The notes below the pieces were generated by a model. The model saw nothing but the letters and a program-made list of their open reading frames with translations. It had not been told where the DNA came from and did not search any database. A stretch of DNA of 64,000 nucleotides, taken from Nemertoderma westbladi (lineage: Eukaryota; Xenacoelomorpha; Nemertodermatida; Nemertodermatidae). Positions 22,181-32,752 of the stretch are shown piece after piece; position 1 is the stretch's first letter; each line of letters starts with the position of its first letter. The stretch covers positions 1 through 64,000 of the forward strand of contig JAUCBJ010006683.1 of assembly GCA_032718475.1 (NCBI GenBank). The letters are read 5' to 3'. A program made the translations under genes and the position numbers.

Positions 22181-22590
22181 GGTACGTAGTACCTAGAGTT
22201 AGTTAGTTAGTTAGGAGGTACGTAGTACCTAGAGTTAGTTAGTTAGTTAGGAGGTACGTAGTACCGTTAGTTAGGAGAGAGTTAGAGGGTACGTAGTACC
22301 GTGAGTTAGAGGATACGTAGTACCGTTAGTTAGAGAGTTAGAGGGTACGTAGTACCGATAGTTAGAGAAGAGTTAGAGGGTACGTAGTACCGTTAGTTAG
22401 AGAAGAGTTAGAGGGTACGTAGTACCGTTAGTTAGAGAGAGAGTAAGAGTTAGAGGGTACGTAGTGCCGTTAGTTAGAGAGAGAGTAAGAGTTAGAGGGT
22501 ACGTAGTACCGTTAGTTAGAGAGAGAATAAGAGTTAGAGGGTACGTAGTACCGTTAGTTAGAGAGAGAGTAAGAGGTAGAAGGGTATATA
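22181..22590 (+). repeat. Tandem array of GGTAC-GTA-GTACC sites
   Basis: Eleven copies of GGTACGTAGTACC, nine exact by reading, lie at about 22181, 22217, 22253, 22288, 22311 (variant), 22344, 22379, 22414, 22456 (variant), 22498 and 22540. Spacing rises from 33-36 bp to 42 bp. Each is an inverted repeat with 5-bp arms and a 3-nt centre. Between them runs purine-rich GTTAGTTAGAGAGAG sequence. No open frame crosses the array. A protein-binding array, an internal promoter or a structured RNA are possible. Confidence 0.85.
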
Positions 22591-23068
22591 ATATAGATAT
22601 TAATTAGCAGTTAGTAGCGAGAGGGGGGCATATGAGTACAGTTGGATAGATCGTGTAGGCCGCGCGACATATACTGCTGTACTGCACAGGCCCACAGAGT
22701 AGGCCAGAATGTGGATTAGGAGATAGAATAATCCATAGGCATTAGCAAGTAATAGGACAGTAGGATTAAAATCAAAATAAAATTAGAATAAGAATAGGGC
22801 TAAGAAGGGGAACAAATTATAGTAACAGTAGTAAGAATAGGCAATAACTCAGAAATTCAGAAAGAGATAGGCCATCGAACTGAACTTAAACCACCTAAAC
22901 CCATCACTCATCACGTTTGCGCCTTGGCAAGGCACCACCTACGGGTGAGCGATCGGGCAGAGTTCGAGATGGCAGGCAAACTTGTGAGAGAGGAGAGAAG
23001 CAGAGGAGAGGGAGGAGGAAGCTAGGGCGCAGAGCTACGGCTTCGAGGAACAAGCAGCCTTAGACTAA
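22591..23068 (+). other. Spacer before third coding region
   Basis: There is no supported gene and no repeat of the preceding array. The frame used by the next segment opens after a TAA at 23066-23068. The sequence contains A-rich stretches at 22755-22870 and is more GC-balanced after 22900. Confidence 0.5.
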
Positions 23069-23434
23069 CTTCGTTGGGCTTCGTCAGGGAGTTTGGGGGA
23101 GTCTCTAGGGAAAGAACTGGGGTGGACGGTGGGATCACCGAAACAGTCGACGTCGGGATTGCAAGCGATGCCCATACCAGCGGGCGCCGAGGGCGACCAA
23201 CCGCAAAGGAGGCTAGGGGAGCTTGAGGAATGGAGAGTTACGGGCAAGAACCAAGGCGGGAAGGGACATAGTGGGTCCACCAGGATACCGGGGTTGGAAC
23301 TCTGTGAGAGGAGGACGAGGACGACGACGGGTTCGGAGAGGATAGGCCACTCAAACACGGACTGGGTTGGCGGGAGGGTGGTGACGGCCAGTGGGGCGAG
23401 GGCCTTCTGGGACAGATCCGGCAAGCGGACCTGA
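23069..23434 (+). pseudogene. Third coding region, N-terminal segment
   Basis: The frame opens at 23069 and ends at a TGA at 23432-23434; the same frame goes on directly afterwards. The encoded segment is hydrophilic, Gly/Glu/Arg-rich (QPQRRLGELEEW, RTRTTTGSERIG) and has no recognised domain. An in-frame ATG lies near 23167 in QAMPIPAG; TTG at 23093 is the earliest start-like codon. It is called as part of a gene only because the following segments in the same order carry clear zinc knuckles. Confidence 0.45.
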
Positions 23435-23773
23435 GTGCACGAGGAGCCGGCGATGAATTTCGCGGGGAGCACTATCAGGTTGGGCGAGCAACCGGGGACG
23501 GCACCACGGGTAGTATTCGGGGAGACGATGCCCGAGAGGGGCGGAGAGATCGACGTTCGATCTCTCGAACGTTCGACTGCGACTCCACAGACCGCGGAGA
23601 TCGCTTGGGACGAAAGACGACGTGGGGCGGGAGACATTGGTACTCGGTTGCGACTACTGTGGGAGACAGACCCACCAGGAAAGGAGCTGTTTGTACCGGT
23701 TCCAAAAGGGAACCTTTTGTCTCTACTGCCGCGAGTCGAGCCACAGGATGGGGGCGTGTCCACGGTTGCATAA
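23435..23773 (+). pseudogene. Third coding region, second segment to frame change
   Basis: This continues the previous frame after the TGA and ends at a TAA at 23771-23773. It includes MNFAGSTIRLGEQPG and VRSLERSTATPQTAEIAWDE, then composition becomes less plausible as the knuckle-coding frame (open from 23514) overtakes it. The frame change therefore lies between 23514 and about 23649. Confidence 0.45.
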
Positions 23774-23867
23774 CCGATGTCCGAAGTGCAACTTTTGGGG
23801 ACACTACGGACGCCAGTGCGACTGGATGGACGACAAAGAGAAGTTCAGAAGACGCGCCAGTGCATGA
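23514..23867 (+). pseudogene. Third coding region, triple CCHC zinc-knuckle segment
   Basis: This frame, open from 23514 to a TGA at 23865, encodes three tandem perfect CX2CX4HX4C knuckles: CDYCGRQTHQERSC (23649-23690), CLYCRESSHRMGAC (23718-23759) and CPKCNFWGHYGRQC (23778-23819). Such knuckles bind single-stranded nucleic acid and are typical of Gag nucleocapsids. Finding three in one row downstream of pol, separate from the single knuckle of the Gag core, is unusual for a BEL element. The flanking parts of the protein lie in another frame, so as read the gene is broken on both sides or is recoded. Confidence 0.75.
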
Positions 23868-24316
23868 AGGCCCAGGAGTTCAAGTGGGGTTTCTTCCTTA
23901 TCAATCAGGAGGCTCACATGGAAATCATAAAGCGGAGGCTACCGTTTACCTATCAAGAGGTAGCAACGGCGGCGTCGTATGCCGGAGTGATGAATACACA
24001 AAGATATTTGGACAGGTGGACGCCACAGAACCGAGGGGAGTTTAGGGATTTCTTGGCGGAGCACATGCCGCGAGCAATGAAGATGATCCTATGGGACGCC
24101 ACCAGGGGGAGACAACAGGGCCACTCGGAGGGGCCACCGGCAAAGCGATATCGGGCACTAATAACACCAGCGCCCAAGGAGCCAGCAACCGGAATCAGTA
24201 GGGAGGTGGCGGCGAAAGTCCGAAGGCAGAAAGCGGATCCCAGAGGAGCGGTAGTAACCAAGAAACGACCCAGGGAAGAGGATGCCAGAGGGAACTACCT
24301 CCAGAGGGACAAATAG
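23774..24316 (+). pseudogene. Third coding region, C-terminal segment
   Basis: The frame is open from after the TAA at 23771 to a TAG at 24314. Protein-like sequence begins near 23865 with MKAQEFKWGFFLINQEAHME and includes FTYQEVATAASYAGV, YLDRWTPQNRGEFRDFLAEH and a basic C-terminus with KKRPREEDARG, which resembles a nuclear localisation signal. The switch from the knuckle frame must lie between about 23820 and 23867. I do not recognise the domain. Together with the knuckles it would make a nucleic-acid-binding accessory protein of roughly 400 residues. Confidence 0.6.
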
Positions 24317-24989
24317 GTTCCCAGGGCCGGGGGAGAGAAGCTGAGACTTGGACGTGGTATGCCTGGAAGGCGCCGCGTGGGACGTACAAACTATTAAGTA
24401 CAAATTAAACTGATGCAAAATAATAAATAAGTGCAATTATATGTACGTACGTAGTAATCAGTAGTTTAGCAGTAAAATATATGTTCGAAGTAAGTACTAT
24501 AGTCATACAACCTTTCTCAATTAGCTACTGGGACTGGGGGGCTAACTGACTATGGCACTAGGGATGAGACGCCAGACGATTTCACACTTCTTGGGTGCGA
24601 CGGCACAAGAGGGGGGGGGGGGGGTGAGACTCGTCAGAAGGGATAGAGTAGTCAAAGAGAGACGGAGCAACAATGCGAAGTACGGAGAGAGTGCGGATGC
24701 AATTCTAGTGTGGGGAGGGAGGAATAAGAGGCTGAGTGAGGGACGAGGAGGTCCGAGGGTATGCGAGAGTTAGGGTGAGAATGGAGAAGAGATAGGGCGA
24801 AAGTGTTGGGAAAACAAAAGTCGCGTGAGAGGTGAGCGCGATCGGCCCGACAAGGGACGCTAGGCATACAGGGCAGCGTTATCATACCCATAGGGAGCAG
24901 CCTGGAAAGCCGGCTCCGAGAGAAAAGAATTCCACCCCACACCCGATACTAGATCGGGATCCAGCGGGATTGTAGCGCACTTTAGGTGG
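24317..24989 (+). other. 3' untranslated region of the element
   Basis: The region lies between the third coding region and the hairpin at the polypurine tract. It contains AATAAA at 24422-24427 and a TACGTACGTAGTA stretch near 24442. A 73-codon frame at 24552-24773 starts with ATG and crosses a 14-nt G tract; it has no recognised domain and I leave it uncalled. Confidence 0.6.
24611..24624 (+). repeat. G homopolymer, 14 nt, in the 3' region
   Basis: This is a fifth long G tract on the plus strand, outside the Gag region. It resembles the four in gag in length and strand. Confidence 0.9.
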
Positions 24990-25018
24990 ATGCTATCTTC
25001 TCACCGGGAAGATAGCAT
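24990..25018 (+). other. Perfect 11-bp hairpin next to the polypurine tract
   Basis: ATGCTATCTTC (24990-25000) and GAAGATAGCAT (25008-25018) are perfect inverted repeats around a 7-nt loop (TCACCGG). The right arm ends directly before the polypurine tract at 25019. Confidence 0.9.
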
Positions 25019-25027
25019 GGGGGGGAG
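25019..25027 (+). promoter_or_regulatory. Polypurine tract (plus-strand primer site)
   Basis: GGGGGGGAG lies immediately before the TG of the 3' LTR. In LTR elements the RNase H-resistant purine tract at this position primes plus-strand DNA synthesis. Location and composition fit exactly. Confidence 0.9.
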
Positions 25028-25567
25028 TGTTAGCTTATTCAATCCCGCTAACCCAAACCCATAAAGTAGGGCGTTAAGCAATATTGGGGGCCACGAAATT
25101 GGATAATCAATCACTCGTGTCACCCCAACAAAATGGGAAGGAGAAACACACAATGAGGGTCAGGGGTCAAACCCCTAACAGAGAGAGAACAGGTGGAGTG
25201 AACGGGAACACTCCAAAGGGTGCCAACAAGGGTATCAACCAATCAGAGGGGGGAAAGGCATCGATTAGGTAGAGTAACAAGGCCAACCCGTGCAATATAG
25301 CCAGTTGGCAGTAATCATTTTACTCAGTTATCTCAGTATCATATTGGTGCTAGTTAGGTTAGTTAGTTTAGCTAGGGAAGGACCGGGACTTTAATTACCG
25401 TTTCCCGCCTCCCGTGTACGACATCATATCACCTATATCTATATCTATATCTTATACCTAAACATTATACGCGACAAACAACGTAAACCCTTTCAATCTT
25501 CACACACGGCGGGGACGCGTGAATTAACAAACCGGATAAATCGGGATCCTCCCTGGATCCCGTCACA
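25028..25567 (+). repeat. 3' LTR (540 bp)
   Basis: Direct repeat of the 5' LTR. Differences seen by eye are A/G in the AAATGG-AGG context near 25137, C/T in AGGGG-CAAAC, C/T in AAGGG-GCCAAC, one extra G in the run near 25251, T/C in CGCCT-CCGTG, and C/A in TTTCA-TCTTC. The U5-end inverted repeat lies at 25542-25562. It ends GTCACA directly before the right target duplication. Confidence 0.97.
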
Positions 25568-25572
25568 GGAGT
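25568..25572. repeat. Target-site duplication GGAGT (right)
   Basis: It matches 12977-12981. The following ACTGGTTCTAAC restores the satellite phase interrupted by the insertion. Confidence 0.93.
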
Positions 25573-26040
25573 ACTGGTTCTAACTGCTGATTGATGGACT
25601 CCATATAGGAGTACTGGTTCTAACTGCTGTATGATGGCCTCCATATCGGAGTACTGGTTCTAACTGCTATATGATGGACTCCATATAGGAAGGAGTACTG
25701 GTTCTAACTTCTGATTGATGGACTCCATATAGGAGTACTGGTTCTAACTGCTGTATGATGGCCTCCATATCGGAGTACTGGTTCTAACTGCTATATGATG
25801 GACTCCATATAGGAAGGAGTACTGGTTCTAACTTCTGATTGATGGACTCCATATAGGAGTACTGGTTCTTACTTCTGATTGATGGACTCCATATAGGAGT
25901 ACTGGTTCTAACTGCTGTATGATGGACTCCATATAGGAGTACTGGTTCTAACTGCTGTATGATGGACTCCATATAGGAGTACTGGTTCTAACTGCTGATT
26001 GATGGACTCCATATAGGAGTACTGGTTCTAACTGCTGTAT

Positions 26041-28733
26041 GATGGCCTCCATATCGGAGTACTGGTTCTAACTGCTATATGATGGACTCCATATAGGAAG
26101 GATTACTGGTTCTAACTTCTGATTGATGGACTCCATATAGGAGTACTGGTTCTTACTTCTGATTGATGGACTCCATATAGGAGTACTGGTTCTAACTGCT
26201 GTATGATGGACTCCATATAGGAGTACTGGTTCTAACTGCTGATTGATGGACTCCATATAGGAGTACTGGTTCTAACTGCTGTATGATGGCCTCCATATCG
26301 GAATACTGGTTCTAACTGCTATATGATGGACTCCATATAGGAAGGAGTACTGGTTCTAACTGCTGTATGATGGACTCCATATAGGAGTACTGGTTCTAAC
26401 TGCTGTATGATGGACTCCATATAGGAGTACTGGTTCTAACTGCTGTATGACGGACTCCATATAGGAGTACTGGTTCTAACTGCTGTATGATGGACTCCAT
26501 ATAGGAGTACTGGTTCTAACTGCTGTATGATGGACTCCATATAGGAGTACTGGTTCTTACTTCTGATTGATGGACTCCATATAGGAGTACTGGTTCTAAC
26601 TGCTGTATGATGGACTCCATATAGGAGTACTGGTTCTAACTTCTGATTAATGGACTCCATATAGGAGTACTGGTTCTAACTGCTGTATGATGGACTCCAT
26701 ATAGGAGTACTGGTTCTAACTGCTGATTGATGGACTCCATATAGGAGTACTGGTTCTAACTTCTGATTGATGAACTCCATAAAGGAGTACTGGTTCTAAC
26801 TGCTGATTGATGGACTCCATATAGGAGTACTGGTTCTAACTGCTGTATGATGGACTCCATATAGGAGTACTGGTTCTAACTGCTGTATGATGGACTCCAT
26901 ATAGGAGTACTGATTCTAACTGCTGTGGACTCCATATAGGAGTACTGATTCTAACTGCTGTGGACTCCATATAGGAGTACTGGTTCTAACTTCTGATCGA
27001 TGGACTCCATATAGGAGTACTGGTTCTAACTGCTGTATGATGGACTCCATATAGGAGTACTGGTTCTAACTGCTGTATGATGGACTCCATATAGGAGTAC
27101 TGGTTCTAACTGCTGTATGATGGACTCCATATAGGAGTACTGGTTCTAACTGCTGTATGATGGACTCCATATAGGAGTACTGGTTCTAACTGCCGTATGA
27201 TGGACTCCATATAGGAGTACTGGTTCTAACTGCTGTATGATGGACTCCATATAGGAGTACTGGTTCTAACTTCTGATCGATGGACTCCATATAGGAGTAC
27301 TGGTTCTAACTGCTGTATGATGGACTCCATATAGGAGTACTGGTTCTAACTGCTGTATGATGGACTCCATATAGGAGTACTGGTTCTAACTGCTGTCATA
27401 AAGGAGTACTAGTTCTAACTTCTGATTGATGGACTCCATATAGGAGTACTGGTTCTAACTGCTGTTTGATGGACTCCATATAGGAGTACTGGTTCTAATT
27501 TCCGATTGATGGAATCCATATAGAAGTACTGGTTCTAACTGCTGTATGATGGACTCCATATAGGAGTACTGGTTCTAACTTCTGATTGATGGACTCCATA
27601 AAGGAGTACTGGTTCTAACTTCTGATTGATGGACTCCATATAGGAGTACTGGTCCTATATAGGTGTACTGGTTGGTTCCAACAGCTGTATGATGGACTCC
27701 ATATAGGAGTACTGGTTCTAACTGCGGTATGATGGACTCCATATAGGAGTACTGGTTCTAACTGCTGTATGATGGACTCCATATAGGAGTACTGGTTCTA
27801 ACTGCTGTATGATGGACTCCATATAGGAGTACTGGTTCTAACTGATGTATGATGGACTCCATATAGGAGTACTGGTTCTAACTGCTGTATGATGGAATCA
27901 CATAGGAATACTGGTTCCTGGTTCTATCTGCTGATTGATGCTCCATATAGGAGTACTGGTTCTAACTGCTGTATGATGGACTCCATATAGGAGTACTGGT
28001 TCTAACAGCTGTATGATGGATACCATATAGGAGTACTGGTTCTAACTGCTGTATGATGGACTCCATATAGGAGTACTGGTTCTAACTGCTGTATGATGGA
28101 CTCCATATAGGAGTACTGGTTCTAACTGCTGTATGATGGACTCCATATAGGAGTACTGGTTCTAACTGCTGTATGATGGACTCCATATAGGAGTACTGGT
28201 TCTAACTGCTGTATGATGGACTCCATATAGGAGTACTGGTTCTTACTTCTGATTGATGGACTCCATATAGGAGTACTGGTTCTAACTGCTGTATGATGGA
28301 CTCCATATAGGAGTACTGGTTCTAACTGCTGTATGATGGACTCCATATAGGAGTACTGGTTCTAACTGCTGATTGATGGACTCCATATAGGAGTACTGGT
28401 TCTAACTGCTCTATGATGGACTCCATATCGGAGTACTGGTTCTAACTGCTATATGATGGACTCCATATAGGAAGGAGTACTGGTTCTTACTTCTGTTTGA
28501 TGGACTCCATATAGGAGTACTGGTTCTTACTTCTGATTGATGGACTCCATATAGGAGTACTGGTTCTAACTGCTGTATGATGGACTCCATATAGGAGTAC
28601 TGGTTCTAACTGCTGTATGATGGACTCCATATAGGAGTACTGGTTCTAACTGCTGTGGACTCCATATATGAGTACTGGTTCTAACTTGTGATCGATGGAC
28701 TCCATATAGGAGTACTGGTTCTAACTGCTGTAT
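26041..28733. repeat. 2693-bp segmental duplication, copy 1
   Basis: Marked variants recur exactly 2693 bp later: GGCCTCCATATCGG with GGAAGGATTACTGG, GACGGACTCC (26449 and 29142), the deletion GCTGTCATAAAGG (about 27395 and 30088) and TTCCTGGTTCTATCTGCTGA (27915 and 30608). The two copies appear nearly identical over their full length, which points to a recent duplication. Confidence 0.88.
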
Positions 28734-31426
28734 GATGGCCTCCATATCGGAGTACTGGTTCTAACTGCTATATGATGGACTCCATATAGGAAGGATTACT
28801 GGTTCTAACTTCTGATTGATGGACTCCATATAGGAGTACTGGTTCTTACTTCTGATTGATGGACTCCATATAGGAGTACTGGTTCTAACTGCTGTATGAT
28901 GGACTCCATATAGGAGTACTGGTTCTAACTGCTGATTGATGGACTCCATATAGGAGTACTGGTTCTAACTGCTGTATGATGGCCTCCATATCGGAATACT
29001 GGTTCTAACTGCTATATGATGGACTCCATATAGGAAGGAGTACTGGTTCTAACTGCTGTATGATGGACTCCATATAGGAGTACTGGTTCTAACTGCTGTA
29101 TGATGGACTCCATATAGGAGTACTGGTTCTAACTGCTGTATGACGGACTCCATATAGGAGTACTGGTTCTAACTGCTGTATGATGGACTCCATATAGGAG
29201 TACTGGTTCTAACTGCTGTATGATGGACTCCATATAGGAGTACTGGTTCTTACTTCTGATTGATGGACTCCATATAGGAGTACTGGTTCTAACTGCTGTA
29301 TGATGGACTCCATATAGGAGTACTGGTTCTAACTTCTGATTAATGGACTCCATATAGGAGTACTGGTTCTAACTGCTGTATGATGGACTCCATATAGGAG
29401 TACTGGTTCTAACTGCTGATTGATGGACTCCATATAGGAGTACTGGTTCTAACTTCTGATTGATGAACTCCATAAAGGAGTACTGGTTCTAACTGCTGAT
29501 TGATGGACTCCATATAGGAGTACTGGTTCTAACTGCTGTATGATGGACTCCATATAGGAGTACTGGTTCTAACTGCTGTATGATGGACTCCATATAGGAG
29601 TACTGATTCTAACTGCTGTGGACTCCATATAGGAGTACTGATTCTAACTGCTGTGGACTCCATATAGGAGTACTGGTTCTAACTTCTGATCGATGGACTC
29701 CATATAGGAGTACTGGTTCTAACTGCTGTATGATGGACTCCATATAGGAGTACTGGTTCTAACTGCTGTATGATGGACTCCATATAGGAGTACTGGTTCT
29801 AACTGCTGTATGATGGACTCCATATAGGAGTACTGGTTCTAACTGCTGTATGATGGACTCCATATAGGAGTACTGGTTCTAACTGCCGTATGATGGACTC
29901 CATATAGGAGTACTGGTTCTAACTGCTGTATGATGGACTCCATATAGGAGTACTGGTTCTAACTTCTGATCGATGGACTCCATATAGGAGTACTGGTTCT
30001 AACTGCTGTATGATGGACTCCATATAGGAGTACTGGTTCTAACTGCTGTATGATGGACTCCATATAGGAGTACTGGTTCTAACTGCTGTCATAAAGGAGT
30101 ACTAGTTCTAACTTCTGATTGATGGACTCCATATAGGAGTACTGGTTCTAACTGCTGTTTGATGGACTCCATATAGGAGTACTGGTTCTAATTTCCGATT
30201 GATGGAATCCATATAGAAGTACTGGTTCTAACTGCTGTATGATGGACTCCATATAGGAGTACTGGTTCTAACTTCTGATTGATGGACTCCATAAAGGAGT
30301 ACTGGTTCTAACTTCTGATTGATGGACTCCATATAGGAGTACTGGTCCTATATAGGTGTACTGGTTGGTTCCAACAGCTGTATGATGGACTCCATATAGG
30401 AGTACTGGTTCTAACTGCGGTATGATGGACTCCATATAGGAGTACTGGTTCTAACTGCTGTATGATGGACTCCATATAGGAGTACTGGTTCTAACTGCTG
30501 TATGATGGACTCCATATAGGAGTACTGGTTCTAACTGATGTATGATGGACTCCATATAGGAGTACTGGTTCTAACTGCTGTATGATGGAATCACATAGGA
30601 ATACTGGTTCCTGGTTCTATCTGCTGATTGATGCTCCATATAGGAGTACTGGTTCTAACTGCTGTATGATGGACTCCATATAGGAGTACTGGTTCTAACA
30701 GCTGTATGATGGATACCATATAGGAGTACTGGTTCTAACTGCTGTATGATGGACTCCATATAGGAGTACTGGTTCTAACTGCTGTATGATGGACTCCATA
30801 TAGGAGTACTGGTTCTAACTGCTGTATGATGGACTCCATATAGGAGTACTGGTTCTAACTGCTGTATGATGGACTCCATATAGGAGTACTGGTTCTAACT
30901 GCTGTATGATGGACTCCATATAGGAGTACTGGTTCTTACTTCTGATTGATGGACTCCATATAGGAGTACTGGTTCTAACTGCTGTATGATGGACTCCATA
31001 TAGGAGTACTGGTTCTAACTGCTGTATGATGGACTCCATATAGGAGTACTGGTTCTAACTGCTGATTGATGGACTCCATATAGGAGTACTGGTTCTAACT
31101 GCTCTATGATGGACTCCATATCGGAGTACTGGTTCTAACTGCTATATGATGGACTCCATATAGGAAGGAGTACTGGTTCTTACTTCTGTTTGATGGACTC
31201 CATATAGGAGTACTGGTTCTTACTTCTGATTGATGGACTCCATATAGGAGTACTGGTTCTAACTGCTGTATGATGGACTCCATATAGGAGTACTGGTTCT
31301 AACTGCTGTATGATGGACTCCATATAGGAGTACTGGTTCTAACTGCTGTGGACTCCATATATGAGTACTGGTTCTAACTTGTGATCGATGGACTCCATAT
31401 AGGAGTACTGGTTCTAACTGCTGTAT
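28734..31426. repeat. 2693-bp segmental duplication, copy 2
   Basis: Adjacent copy of 26041-28733. Its right half takes part in a second duplication with offset 2663 (about 30090-32360 repeated at about 32753-35023). Confidence 0.88.
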
Positions 31427-32752
31427 GATGGACACTCCATATAGGAGTACTGGTTCTAACTGCTGTATGATGGACTCCATATAGGAGTACTGGTTCTAAC
31501 TTCTTCTCGATGGACTCCATATAGGAGTACTGGTTCTAACTGCTGGACTCCATATAGGACTACTGGTTCTAACTGCCGTATGATGGACTCCATATAGGAG
31601 TACTGGTTCTAACTGCTGTATGATGGGCTCCATATAGGAGTACTGGTTCTAACTGCTGTATGATGGACTCCATATAGGAGTACTGGTTCTAACTTCTTCT
31701 CGATGGACTCCATATAGGAGTACTGGTTCTAACTGCTGGACTCCATATAGGAGTACTGGTTCTAACTGCCGTATGATGGACTCCATATAGGAGTACTGGT
31801 TCTAACTGCTGTATGATGGACTCCATATAGGAGTACTGGTTCTAACTTCTGATTGATGGACTCCATATAGGAGTACTGGTTCTAACTGATGTATGATGGA
31901 CTCCACATAGGAGTACTGGTTCTAACTGCTATATAGGAGTACTGGTTCTAACTTCTGATTGATGGACTCCATATAGGAGTACTGGTTCTAACTGCTGTAT
32001 GATGGGCTCCATATAGGAGTACTGGTTCTAACTTCTGATTGATGGACTCCATATATAAGTACTGGTTCTAACTGCTGTATGATGGACTCCATATAGGAGT
32101 ACTGATTTTAACTGCTGTATGATGGACTCCATATAGGAGTACTGGTTCTAACTGCTGTATGATGGACCCCATATAGAAGTACTGGTTCTAACTGCTGATT
32201 GATGAACTCCATATAGGAGTACTGATTCTAACTGCTGTATGATGGACTCCATATAGGAGTACTGGTTCAAACTGCTGTATGATGGACTCCATATAGGAGT
32301 ACTGATTCTAACTTCTGTATGATGGACTCCATATAGGAGTTCTAACTGCTGTATGATGGACTCCATATAGGAGTACTGGTTCTAACTTCTGATTGATGGA
32401 CTCCATATAGGAGTACTGGTTCTAACTGCTGTATGATGGGCTCCATATAGGAGTACTGGTTCTAACTTCTGATTGATGGACTCCATATATGAGTACTGGT
32501 TCTAACTGCTGTATGATGGACTCCATATAGGAGTACTGATTTTAACTGCTGTATGATGGACTCCATATAGGAGTACTGGTTCTAACTGCTGTATGATGGA
32601 CCCCATATAGGAGTACTGGTTCTAACTGCTGTATGATGGACTCCATATAGGAGTACTGGTTCTAACTGCTGTATGATGGACTCCATATAGGAGTACTGGT
32701 TCTAACTTCTTCTCGATGGACTCCATATAGGAGTACTGGTTCTAACTGCTGT

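Larger units (their letters stand above)
12982..25567 (+). mobile_element. BEL/Pao-type LTR retrotransposon, 12,586 bp, defective as read
   Basis: Two near-identical direct LTRs begin TG, end CA and are flanked by a 5-bp target duplication. The internal region encodes, on the plus strand, Gag with a CCHC knuckle, then protease, reverse transcriptase, RNase H and integrase in that order. That order, the GWTLSGP segment between protease and RT, and the C-terminal domain after integrase identify BEL/Pao rather than Copia (integrase before RT) or Gypsy. The element is long for the group because of an extended Gag N-terminus and about 3 kb between pol and the 3' LTR that holds a further coding region. 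I see no env-like membrane protein. Several stops and frame changes interrupt gag, pol and the third coding region. Confidence 0.95.

Noticed and set aside
23605-24045. 146-codon plus-strand frame overlapping the zinc-knuckle segment
   Set aside because: It is the third frame over the same DNA and carries none of the knuckles or conserved-looking segments.
24552-24773. 73-codon ATG frame in the 3' region
   Set aside because: It crosses a G homopolymer and has no recognised motif; kept only as a note in the 3' region entry.
22025-25027. Env-like glycoprotein gene downstream of pol
   Set aside because: No signal peptide, transmembrane segment or Cys-rich ectodomain was found in any plus-strand frame; the region encodes zinc knuckles instead.
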